From: Candidatus Geocrenenecus dongiae
GTDB lineage: Archaea > Thermoproteota > Nitrososphaeria_A > Caldarchaeales > Wolframiiraptoraceae
Assembly: GCA_023267855.1 (NCBI GenBank)
Contig: JALNLN010000007.1
Span: 1-64,000 of the forward strand
Direction of reading: 5' to 3'
Length of the DNA: 64,000 nucleotides
Part shown: positions 29,273-38,040 of the stretch, piece after piece
Numbering within the stretch: the stretch's first letter is position 1
Layout of the letters: each line of letters starts with the position of its first letter
Made by a program: the position numbers and the translations under genes
The notes under the pieces: model-generated
What the model was told of the DNA's origin: nothing
The model's database searches: none
What the model saw: the letters and a program-made list of their open reading frames with translations, nothing else

Positions 29273-30735
29273 TCTCTCAAACTAAGATAGGTCTTCTCTA
29301 CATTAAAGTACAGCTTTGTTTCTCCCATAGTAACTAGCGGTAGGCTTCTTGTCTTCACGACTATTGGTAAATCATTTACAACTTTTCCAATAACTAGACA
29401 TCTTCTAGGTGGAAGATTCTTCACAATCTTCTTCACAGTTTCTGCATCAACTCTAGAAGCTTTTGCAAGATAATCTAGATCAGAATCATTTGTAAAATTG
29501 AAGATGAAGATATTGTCTGCCTGTCTATACACTGAGTCTGGAATCATGTCGGGCTGGTTTGTAACAAATATTGGGAAGACGCCTATGTGTCTCATTCTAG
29601 TTACTAGATCATCCCAGTAGGTTTCTCTAAGATATAGATGAGCTTCTTCAGCTACTAGAAAAAGTGGAGGAATAGATTCATCTTTCAACATACTTGAAAG
29701 CTTGCTGAGAAGATACTCTACAACAACCCTCCTCCCCTGGGGCGAAGTTTTCGATAAATCTATTATTAATGCTGCACCGTAAGAAAGCTTGCTTAAAAAT
29801 TCTTGAAGAGAGAAATCTCCAGAATCATTAAAGAATTCTAGAGATTCTATTGATTGTAGTCTACTTAGGAGAGCGTCTCTAATAGATTCATTCATCTGGA
29901 TTTTTGAGATAGCTTCCACTAATCCTCTTAAAGATATTTTCCCATTAAGTTTCTCAACAATATACCATGCTCTAGAGAATTCTCTTAAGCTAGCTGTAGG
30001 GGTCTCATAAACATATTTCAATATATCTAACATAGTTCTTAAACCTGTTTCAGATAGAGAGACTCTAAAATTCTCTCCAGGAGTAAGTATGAATAGTTTT
30101 CTAGAAATTTCACTTTCACCTCCATCTATTTTTCTAGACAATCCTACATACTCGCCATTGATATCTAGAACCATTACTTTTGCACCATACTCGACTAGGT
30201 TTACGACAAGCATTTTAGCTAGATGGGATTTCCCCATCTCTTTCTTACCAGTTATTATTGTGAGGGCACCGTCTAGAGCTTCAGCTGTTATCGAAATCCA
30301 TCCACCCATACATTCTCCAATCAAAATATTCCTTCTACCAATACTTTTAGATAGCTCCATTATTAGAGAAGGTGGAGTCTTGCTGATCTTTGATCTAAAT
30401 CTAGATGGAAGCCAGAGAACGTCATTTCTAAGCTCACCGTTCATCACGACACCTCTAACCTTCGCTATCACTAATCTTGCATCTCTAATATTAGCTATTA
30501 CGGAACCTAGAGAATATGGATCAATAGAACTAGAATCTACGAAATCTTCACTTGAGAGTTCTCTTAAAGCATCTTCAAGTACACCTGGTACATCAGCGTA
30601 TTCTATATCTATCACTTGAGCTAAAAGCGTCTTTCCACCATCTTCTATCGTTAAGTAGTCTCCTCTCTCAAGTATCTCTTCTTCAGGGTTAGCGAGTATT
30701 TCTAGTGTATCTCCATTCTTCGCCAAGATCTTCAT
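29269..30735 (-). CDS. herA: HerA helicase/translocase
   Basis: ITGKKEMGKSHLAKMLV Walker A, KVMVLDINGEY, LFLVAEEAHLY, FPIFVTNQPDMIPDSVYRQADNIFIFNFTND. Confidence 0.92.
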   Translation of the reverse strand: MKILAKNGDTLEILANPEEEILERGDYLTIEDGGKTLLAQVIDIEYADVPGVLEDALRELSSEDFVDSSSIDPYSLGSVIANIRDARLVIAKVRGVVMNGELRNDVLWLPSRFRSKISKTPPSLIMELSKSIGRRNILIGECMGGWISITAEALDGALTIITGKKEMGKSHLAKMLVVNLVEYGAKVMVLDINGEYVGLSRKIDGGESEISRKLFILTPGENFRVSLSETGLRTMLDILKYVYETPTASLREFSRAWYIVEKLNGKISLRGLVEAISKIQMNESIRDALLSRLQSIESLEFFNDSGDFSLQEFLSKLSYGAALIIDLSKTSPQGRRVVVEYLLSKLSSMLKDESIPPLFLVAEEAHLYLRETYWDDLVTRMRHIGVFPIFVTNQPDMIPDSVYRQADNIFIFNFTNDSDLDYLAKASRVDAETVKKIVKNLPPRRCLVIGKVVNDLPIVVKTRSLPLVTMGETKLYFNVEKTYLSLRD

Positions 30736-31841
30736 ACAACATCACCATCTATAGGATTGAAGAGTAAATCTCGAGTGGAAGTTGGCGAAACTATTTCTAT
30801 ATCCATCTTCCTAAGTAATGTGTGGATTGTTATTACATCCATCTTTGTAAATGTAGAGTAATCGTGAGCGAGTATAAGTGTCTCTGGATAACCGTAGATA
30901 AGTGGATCATTACCAACAAGAATGCCGACCAACATGCTTGGATCACTTACATTTAATGGAGCATCAACTCTATAACCTGGACATCTATTTGTTAAGTGTG
31001 CGAGGAAAACTCTTCCAAGAAGACGTATTCCACTAAAATTTCTAAGAAAGACGTGTGTAAGATCTACTAGATATGGAGGCTTAAAGTTTTCAAGATTCAA
31101 CTGTTTAATCAGAATCTCCAAATCTATTGAAGTTGTCTTGGAGAATGCTAGTACATCATTACCATTCTCTAAACATTTCTTTAATATTTCTTCAAGAATA
31201 CTGGGTGAATATACTCTATCGCTTACCGTTAATGAGCCGTCGAAAAGAATTAGAGTATTCTTAAATATCTCCGCAACGTATTTTTGTATCTTTCTCTCTA
31301 AAATTTCTGCAAAAATCTTCTGAGAATATCTATAGAATTCGTATCTATCTCTACTGTATATGGGTTTATAATGTTCTCCAAGAAGTTTTCTGAAATTCTT
31401 CTTTGTAACATAGAATAAAAATGGACCTATAACGGTACACTTAATTTTTTTATTAGTCCTCTTATGAATTACCGCTCCTTTAACAGCTATGATTACTCCT
31501 CTAGATGATTCAGCAATTCTTATAGAAGATGTATCTACAGCCACTATCTCTTTCTTATCTTTTATCGGGTTTACTTTATAGATGCTGGGTGAGATATAGT
31601 CGTCTAAAGTTAGATTAGTTCTTGACTCATCTAGATACTCTATCATGAGATCTTCAGATGGAATTGTGTACATTTTGAGATCAATATTATCTTTTAAACT
31701 CTGTCTACTAAGTTCATAGAAAGCCTTAAAATAATCTTCAACTAATTGTAATTGGGGTTGGGATTGGATCAATTCGCAGTTTCCCCTAATATTATAGTTG
31801 AATATTTGTTTATAAATGTTGCTCAAATTGAGCATGATCAA
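30732..31841 (-). CDS. nurA: NurA 5'-3' nuclease
   Basis: EIVAVDTSSIRIAESSRGVIIAVKGAV, LILFDGSLT; overlaps herA. Confidence 0.9.
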   Translation of the reverse strand: MIMLNLSNIYKQIFNYNIRGNCELIQSQPQLQLVEDYFKAFYELSRQSLKDNIDLKMYTIPSEDLMIEYLDESRTNLTLDDYISPSIYKVNPIKDKKEIVAVDTSSIRIAESSRGVIIAVKGAVIHKRTNKKIKCTVIGPFLFYVTKKNFRKLLGEHYKPIYSRDRYEFYRYSQKIFAEILERKIQKYVAEIFKNTLILFDGSLTVSDRVYSPSILEEILKKCLENGNDVLAFSKTTSIDLEILIKQLNLENFKPPYLVDLTHVFLRNFSGIRLLGRVFLAHLTNRCPGYRVDAPLNVSDPSMLVGILVGNDPLIYGYPETLILAHDYSTFTKMDVITIHTLLRKMDIEIVSPTSTRDLLFNPIDGDVV

Positions 31842-31843
31842 AA

Positions 31844-32254
31844 ATGAATGAAAAAGAAAAAATTAAAATAGAAGTAACCGTAGGACCTGCAACAGTTAGA
31901 ATAGAAGCTCCTCCAGATAAATTAGAAGAAGCTCTAAGACAAGTAATAATGGTTTTAAAAGAGACTTTACCACAAAGCGGGTTAAAAGAAGAGATTGTTG
32001 AAAAGAAATCTAGTGGAAAAGTTTCACCAACTTGTTCAACATTATTGAAGAATCTTGTTGAAGAAGGATGGTTTGATAAACCTAGAAGTCTTTCTGAAAC
32101 TGTTCAAGAATTGGCCAAAAGAGGATATAATTATGATTCAACTGCTGTCTCCCATTCTCTACTAGATTTAGTAAGAGAAAAAGTACTTGCAAGAGAGGGC
32201 ACTCCTAGAAGATACATCTACTATAGTATTCAGAAGAAGATCCAATCTGAATAA
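31844..32254 (+). CDS. Winged-helix protein with N-terminal beta/alpha domain
   Basis: EVTVGPATVRIEAPPDKLEEALRQVIMVLKETLP + wH-like C-terminus; diverges from nurA. Confidence 0.65.
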   Translation: MNEKEKIKIEVTVGPATVRIEAPPDKLEEALRQVIMVLKETLPQSGLKEEIVEKKSSGKVSPTCSTLLKNLVEEGWFDKPRSLSETVQELAKRGYNYDSTAVSHSLLDLVREKVLAREGTPRRYIYYSIQKKIQSE

Positions 32255-32302
32255 GTATAGGATCACGATTATGTAGGTAGCTTCGAGACTTAATTAATCT
32301 GA

Positions 32303-32809
32303 CTAGGATTCTCTTCTTACTCCATATTTTTCTACTAGATACTTTACTCCAGTTACTGTTATCACGTAATCTCCTCTATCTAATCTTCTCAAGAAACCTT
32401 GTTTAATTAATTCACTTAATCTTCCCGAAATTGTCTTTTCTTTTTTCTGTAAGTTCTTTGACAAGTCTACTATAGATATGGCTGGGTCTTCTCTCCTCCC
32501 AATCTTATGCTCAATATGATTTTTTAATGCAAAGAATAGTATCGCATCTTGGGAAGGTAGATCTACTAGATTCTTTAAGAATATTATGCCTTCCTCACTA
32601 TTATACGCTATGCTATCTGAAAGCTTTTCGAAAATTTCTTCTAAACCAATTTCTAGAATTATCTTAGAAGCTAAAGTATATGTGGGAATAACCTTTTCCA
32701 TAAATTTTACAACTTGCATATAGACTTCTCTCGGCTCTCCTGCAAATTGAGCTTCAATATCTCGGTATCTTATAGTAACCTTCATTTCATTTTCCAACAT
32801 ACATACCAC
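32303..32809 (-). CDS. Winged-helix protein with similar N-terminal domain
   Basis: VTIRYRDIEAQFAGEPREVYMQVVKFMEKVIPTY...ISGRLSELIKQGFLRRLDRGDYVITVTGVKYLVE. Confidence 0.7.
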   Translation of the reverse strand: MVCMLENEMKVTIRYRDIEAQFAGEPREVYMQVVKFMEKVIPTYTLASKIILEIGLEEIFEKLSDSIAYNSEEGIIFLKNLVDLPSQDAILFFALKNHIEHKIGRREDPAISIVDLSKNLQKKEKTISGRLSELIKQGFLRRLDRGDYVITVTGVKYLVEKYGVRRES

Positions 32810-32904
32810 TATAAAGTAGAAGTTAGAGATAGCTCATAAATATTAATCTACCTATTCCATACTTCTACAGATTGTAAATATTCATATTCATCCTGAAAGT
32901 AGTT

Positions 32905-33453
32905 TTGGTTATGATAGATAAGATTCTAGATGAGGAAGTTGAGAAATATGTTCAGAAAGAGTTTATTATAGTAGATTCTAAGATGAGTGTGGTTGATGCT
33001 GTTAGAATAATGAGAGAAAAGAAGATTGATTGTGTAATAGTTTATGAAGATAATAAGCCTGTAGGTATGCTTACTTTGAGAGATATAGTGTATAAGGTTC
33101 TCGCTGAGAATAGAGATCCATCTAAAACAAAGATTGGAGATGTTGCTTCAAAACCATTGATCTACGTTCTTCCCGATACGAAGGTTAGAGATGCTTTAAA
33201 GATAATGATGGAGAAAGATATTAGAAGACTTCCAGTAATAGATAGAGATAAGATTATAGGTGTACTTGTCTTAAGAATGGTGGTAGGAAATCTTGCTGAA
33301 AGATCTATACCTATTCTAGATCTAGAACCTCCAGAAGGTTATAAGTGTCCATACTGTGGTTCAGTATTCAAGACTAGTGATGAATTATCTAAACATATAG
33401 ATAGAGTTCACATAGGACACGGACTACTTGAAGGAATAACTCGGAAAGAATGA
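32905..33453 (+). CDS. CBS-pair protein with C-terminal C2H2 zinc finger
   Basis: KPVGMLTLRDIVYKV, KIIGVLVLRMVV, then YKCPYCGSVFKTSDELSKHIDRVHIGH (C-x2-C-x12-H-x4-H). Confidence 0.88.
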   Translation: MVMIDKILDEEVEKYVQKEFIIVDSKMSVVDAVRIMREKKIDCVIVYEDNKPVGMLTLRDIVYKVLAENRDPSKTKIGDVASKPLIYVLPDTKVRDALKIMMEKDIRRLPVIDRDKIIGVLVLRMVVGNLAERSIPILDLEPPEGYKCPYCGSVFKTSDELSKHIDRVHIGHGLLEGITRKE

Positions 33454-33493
33454 ATAGAGCCGGGGAAAGAGACATTAAAGTGGCTGGTGCTAG

Positions 33494-34399
33494 ATGTCTT
33501 CAGAGATATCTGTAGTAGGTCATCTAACTATCGACGAAATCATATATCCTAGTGGAGAGAAGAGGATAGCTCCTGGTGGTTCTTCATTTTATGTCTCCGT
33601 AGTTGCTAGACTCTTGGATTCAAGTGTTAAAGTATATTCTAAAATTGGGTTCGATTATCCTAGAGAGTACGTTGAATTTTTAGAGAAGATTGGAGTTGAT
33701 TTAAGTGGAGTTGTGAGAGAGACAAGTTCTAAAACCACCCATTATAGGATAGAGTATATTGGAGATGAGAGAAATATGTATCTTTTATCGAAGTGTTCTA
33801 AAATAGATATTCCCAGTAAATTAGATTCTGAGTTAGTGTATCTTGGTCCAGTTGCTTTAGAGATAGATCAAGTTCAAGTTGAGAAGATATCCCTCAACTA
33901 TAAGTGTGTTCTAGACCCCCAGGGTCTAGTTAGAGATGTAGATGAATATGGTAGAGTTAGATTGGAGAAGAAACTCGCCTTAGATGTGTTGAAGAACCTA
34001 TGGATTTTGAGATTGTCTGAAGATGAAGGGAGAATTCTAACAGGCATAGATGATGTTTTTAAGATTTGTAGTTGTCTTAGCGGACTAGGTGTTGAGTATG
34101 TGGTTCTCAGTATGGGTTCAAGAGGTACTATTATCTCCAGTAGTAGGAGATCAATCTACATTCCATCCTACAGAGATGTGAATGTAGTAGATACTACTGG
34201 AGCTGGAGATGTACTTGGAGCAGTATTCTCGATAATGCTTCATAGATCAAATGATTTAGAATGGTCTTCTAGTATGGCTGTTTCAGCAGCTTCCATAGCT
34301 ATTGAAGGTTACTGTGTAGATGCATTAATGTCAAGGAACTTTATGAAAAGACTTATGGAAAGAGCGGAAAAGATAAATGAAACAATAGTTAGACTTTGA
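33494..34399 (+). CDS. PfkB-family carbohydrate kinase
   Basis: APGGSSFYVSVVARLL, VDTTGAGDVLGAVFS. Confidence 0.9.
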   Translation: MSSEISVVGHLTIDEIIYPSGEKRIAPGGSSFYVSVVARLLDSSVKVYSKIGFDYPREYVEFLEKIGVDLSGVVRETSSKTTHYRIEYIGDERNMYLLSKCSKIDIPSKLDSELVYLGPVALEIDQVQVEKISLNYKCVLDPQGLVRDVDEYGRVRLEKKLALDVLKNLWILRLSEDEGRILTGIDDVFKICSCLSGLGVEYVVLSMGSRGTIISSSRRSIYIPSYRDVNVVDTTGAGDVLGAVFSIMLHRSNDLEWSSSMAVSAASIAIEGYCVDALMSRNFMKRLMERAEKINETIVRL

Positions 34400-34443
34400 G
34401 ATATGGGTAAGCTAGCAATCATACATTACTGGAGGGGGTAAGA

Positions 34444-34884
34444 TTGTTAGAGCATTATAAACCAGGTGTTTACGAGAAGAGTGAAATCGATTTTAGAGAA
34501 ATCTTTAGAGAAATCTTATCGAAGAATTTTAATGGAGGGTTAGGAGCGGTAGCTATCTTTTTAGGTAAAGTGAAAGGTGTTGGAAGAGATGGGAAGTCAG
34601 TCTCATATTTAGAGATAGAATCTTACAAACAGCATGCAGATAAAACTCTACACAAAATATGTGATGAAGTTAAAGTAAAATATGGATTATCTTTTGCAGG
34701 TATATGGCATCTTATTGGAAGATTTGAAATAGGTGAACCGTTAGTTTTTGTTATTGCTTCTGGCAGAAGCCGTAGTCAAGTTTTTAGAGCTCTAGAAGAA
34801 CTTGTAGAGAGGTATAAGAGAGAGCCAGCTATATTTAAGAAAGAAGTTTATGTAGACGGATCTTACACTTGGATTGAAGAATAG
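34444..34884 (+). CDS. moaE: Molybdopterin synthase catalytic subunit MoaE
   Basis: GAVAIFLGKVKGVGRDGKSVSYLEIESYKQHADKTL, HLIGRFEIGEPLVFVIASGRSRSQVFRALEELVERYK, PAIFKKEVYVDGSYTWIE. Confidence 0.93.
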   Translation: MLEHYKPGVYEKSEIDFREIFREILSKNFNGGLGAVAIFLGKVKGVGRDGKSVSYLEIESYKQHADKTLHKICDEVKVKYGLSFAGIWHLIGRFEIGEPLVFVIASGRSRSQVFRALEELVERYKREPAIFKKEVYVDGSYTWIEE

Positions 34885-35169
34885 TTATCCACCTGCGATC
34901 GGTGGAATTATAACTACTTCATCCCCATCTCTTAGTAGTGTCTGCTCATATCTACTTCTAGGAACAACATCACCATTTACAGCTACATTTATACCATCTC
35001 TAAGCTTACCATCATTAGACAACAAGTACTTTTTAGCTTCTGGATATCTCTTAAGAATTTCTTCGATATAAGTTGTTATAGTAGCATTTTCAGGTAATTC
35101 TATCTCTTCTCCAGGTTTCTCAGTAAACTCTCTCATAGCCGCCAGGTATTTTGTTCTAACTTTTGTCAT
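34885..35169 (-). CDS. moaD: MoaD/ThiS ubiquitin-like sulfur carrier
   Basis: Beta-grasp pattern, VAVNGDVV, DGDEVVIIPPIAGG with C-terminal GG. Confidence 0.92.
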   Translation of the reverse strand: MTKVRTKYLAAMREFTEKPGEEIELPENATITTYIEEILKRYPEAKKYLLSNDGKLRDGINVAVNGDVVPRSRYEQTLLRDGDEVVIIPPIAGG

Positions 35170-35225
35170 CTCAATCTATTTCTTTGATTTTCGAGATATT
35201 AACTTTTAATCTTCTATTTTTTCTC

Positions 35226-35348
35226 TTAATCTATTTCTATACCGTGTTTTCTCAGAGCTTCTTTAATCTTAGCTATCTCCATCTTAAGTGCTTGAATCTC
35301 TCTTATCAACATCTCTATGTCTGATGGAAAAATAGTTGAAGGTATCAT
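35226..35348 (-). CDS. Small ORF, 40 aa, helical/coiled-coil
   Basis: Hand-translated MIPSTIFPSDIEMLIREIQALKMEIAKIKEALRKHGIEID*; below ORF-track cutoff; fills an otherwise empty 229-bp gap. Confidence 0.5.
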   Translation of the reverse strand: MIPSTIFPSDIEMLIREIQALKMEIAKIKEALRKHGIEID

Positions 35349-35398
35349 AGTTGATATTCTGCATTTCTTCCCTATTAACTTTCAATACAGCTAATTCG

Positions 35399-36508
35399 TT
35401 AGGCTTCCTTCATTCTATGTGGGACAATTGGGTTTAATGTTATCTCTATTTCTCTCTCTTTATCTTTTACTTTCAGTTTTAGTCTTTCTCCTTCTCTTGC
35501 ATAATCTGATTTTACATAACATAACCCTATACCTATTCCTAATGTGAATGAGAATCCTCCACTCGTTACTTCTCCTACCAATCTTCCATTCATATCTAAT
35601 ATCTGGTAACCTCTACGAGGTATTGCTCTTTCAATACATTTAAAGTATACTAAGAATCTTTTAGGACCTTCTTCTCTCAGAATTTTCTCTATGGATTCTT
35701 TTCCAGTAAATTTCTGTTTAGACATATCAACAGCGAACATTAATCTAGCTTCAACAGGGTTTGTTTCTTCATCTATGTCCTGTCCATAGAGTGGGTAGCC
35801 GGATTCGAGCCTTAGGCTATCTCTGGCTGCCAGCCCGCACGGTGTTACGCCAAGCTTTACGATATCATTCCATATCTTCTTCAACTTCTCTATATCCCAA
35901 CTCCATAAAAGTAGCTCGTACCCATTCTCACCCGTATATCCACTCCTGATCAATAATGTTTCTACACCTTCTATGTTTGTTTCGATTGATGTAAACCACT
36001 TTAAGTTTTTTAGATCAAGGTTCGTGAATTTAGAGACAACTTCAAGAGATCTTGGACCTTGAATTGCGAATAAACATGTCTTGAAAGTTATGTCTTCTAT
36101 CTCAACGTTTAGATTCTGGGAACTTGATTTAAGTATTCTCAAAACTTTGTCATGTGTTACAGCGTTAGATGTGATGATGTATCTTTCAGGTATTGATGGA
36201 TGTTTCAAGATTGTTAGATCGTCTATTATTCCACCTGCCTCGTTACACATTAGAGAATACTTCATCTTACCTGACTTAATCTTCTGGACATCTATGGTTA
36301 GTTTTTCTTGGAGAAGTTTTTCTGCATCTCTACCTTCTACCAGTATTCTAGTCATGTGTGTTACGTCGAAGATCCCAGCGCTTGATCTAACAGCTATATG
36401 TTCTTCTCTATTACTAGTAAACCAGAGAGGTGTTCTCCAATTTGCAAACTCTCCTATCTCTGCTCCTATCTCAGAGTAATGTTGGAGGAGGGGTGTTGAT
36501 TTACTCAT
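35399..36508 (-). CDS. gcvT: Glycine cleavage system T protein
   Basis: SSAGIFDVTHMTRILVEGRDA, RSGYTGENGYELLL, CGLAARDSLRLESGYPLYGQDI. Confidence 0.95.
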   Translation of the reverse strand: MSKSTPLLQHYSEIGAEIGEFANWRTPLWFTSNREEHIAVRSSAGIFDVTHMTRILVEGRDAEKLLQEKLTIDVQKIKSGKMKYSLMCNEAGGIIDDLTILKHPSIPERYIITSNAVTHDKVLRILKSSSQNLNVEIEDITFKTCLFAIQGPRSLEVVSKFTNLDLKNLKWFTSIETNIEGVETLLIRSGYTGENGYELLLWSWDIEKLKKIWNDIVKLGVTPCGLAARDSLRLESGYPLYGQDIDEETNPVEARLMFAVDMSKQKFTGKESIEKILREEGPKRFLVYFKCIERAIPRRGYQILDMNGRLVGEVTSGGFSFTLGIGIGLCYVKSDYAREGERLKLKVKDKEREIEITLNPIVPHRMKEA

Positions 36509-38040
36509 ACTCTCTCCCTAGTTTTGTATATTCTCCATGAAGGTATCATAGTTTTAGGATGAGAAGCCCTAAATTCATCTACTCTACCTACAGAAGTATT
36601 GTGGGGCGCCGTCTTAATTTTCTCAGGATCTTCATACGCTTCTTCAATAATCTTTGATAACACGTTATAGAAATTATCTATTTCCTTCTTAGATTCTGAT
36701 TCTGTAGGTTCTATCATGAATGCTTCTTCAACTATCGTTGGAAAGTATATTGTAGGTGCATGATAACCATAGTCTAGAAGTCTCTTAGCAACATCTTTAG
36801 CTGAGATCCCTGTCTCTTTATAGAGTTTAGAGAGGCTAACAACGAATTCATGTTTCCTGGGAGATTCTGGAGCGTACGGTAGAGTAATACCTTTAAGCTT
36901 CCTGATTTTATGGAGTAGGTAGTTGGATGCTAAAACACTTGTCTCAGCTACTTTTACAAGACCTTCTCCACCTATTCTAAGAAGATATACGTAAGCTTTC
37001 ACTAAAACTGAGAAGTTTCCATAAAACATCTTAATCTTTCCTACAGATTTCGGTCTATTGTAATCTAGATAAAAGATGTCTTCTTTCTCATCGTATTCAA
37101 CTAAAGGTGGAGGAAGATAATCCACCAGTTTCTCCACAACTCCTACAGGTCCAGATCCAGGCCCACCTCCCCCGTGAGGTGTTGAGAACGTTTTATGTAA
37201 ATTCAAGTGTACTATATCAAAACCCATGTCAGCTGGTCTAACCTTCCCCAGTAATGCATTTAGATTCGCACCATCATAGTAGAGTAAACCATCAACTCCA
37301 TGTATTATATCAACTATCTTATCTATATTCTTCTCAAAGACCCCCAAAGTATTTGGATTAGTTAACATTATGCCTGCAACATTTTCATCAACGATTTTTT
37401 CAAGCATCTCTATATCTACACATCCATCCTTATCACTCTTCACAACTCTTACTTCATACCCGGCCATGGCTGCACTAGCTGGATTTGTTCCATGGGCAGA
37501 ATCTGGAACTATCATGACATTCTTATGCAACATGCCTTTATCTCTATGGTATGCTCTTATTATGAGGCATCCTAAGAATTCTCCATGGGCTCCTGCAGCA
37601 GGCTGGAAGCTGAATCTAGCCATCCCAGTAATTTCTTTCAAGATCTGTTCAAGCCTCCACATAATTTCTAAACATCCTTGAATAGTCTCTAATGGTTGGA
37701 GTGGATGTATATATGTGATTCTTTCATCATCTACTAATTCTTCTGAGATTGCTGGATTATATTTCATAGTACAGCTTCCTAGGGGATACATTCCAGAATT
37801 TACACCATAATTCATCTGGCTTAAACGTGTAAAGTGTCTAACAACTTCCAGTTCTGAGAGTTCCGGTAAACCTAGATCATTTCTCTTAAGATCTTCTGGA
37901 ATTTCTTTAAAAGCATTTTTAAGAGATTTTTCTAATTCAGGGTCGAGTTCTGGAAAATCTACACCAACGGCTCCACTCCTACTCAACTCGAAGACTGTGG
38001 GCTCCAACCATCTAGCTTGTCTATAACCATTACTGATCAC
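36505..38040 (-). CDS. gcvPB: Glycine dehydrogenase subunit 2
   Basis: MYPLGSCTMKYNP, FQPAAGAHGEF, DSAHGTNPASAAMAGY, LNLHKTFSTPHGGGGPGSGPVGV. Confidence 0.96.
   Translation of the reverse strand: MISNGYRQARWLEPTVFELSRSGAVGVDFPELDPELEKSLKNAFKEIPEDLKRNDLGLPELSELEVVRHFTRLSQMNYGVNSGMYPLGSCTMKYNPAISEELVDDERITYIHPLQPLETIQGCLEIMWRLEQILKEITGMARFSFQPAAGAHGEFLGCLIIRAYHRDKGMLHKNVMIVPDSAHGTNPASAAMAGYEVRVVKSDKDGCVDIEMLEKIVDENVAGIMLTNPNTLGVFEKNIDKIVDIIHGVDGLLYYDGANLNALLGKVRPADMGFDIVHLNLHKTFSTPHGGGGPGSGPVGVVEKLVDYLPPPLVEYDEKEDIFYLDYNRPKSVGKIKMFYGNFSVLVKAYVYLLRIGGEGLVKVAETSVLASNYLLHKIRKLKGITLPYAPESPRKHEFVVSLSKLYKETGISAKDVAKRLLDYGYHAPTIYFPTIVEEAFMIEPTESESKKEIDNFYNVLSKIIEEAYEDPEKIKTAPHNTSVGRVDEFRASHPKTMIPSWRIYKTRERV

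Noticed and set aside
30089-30619. 176-aa plus-strand ORF in herA
   Set aside because: Antisense to a well-supported HerA frame; no domain-like pattern.
35780-35850. GC-rich GTAGCCGGATTCGAGCC stretch resembling a tRNA T-arm
   Set aside because: Lies within the well-supported gcvT coding frame; no acceptor stem or anticodon arm found.
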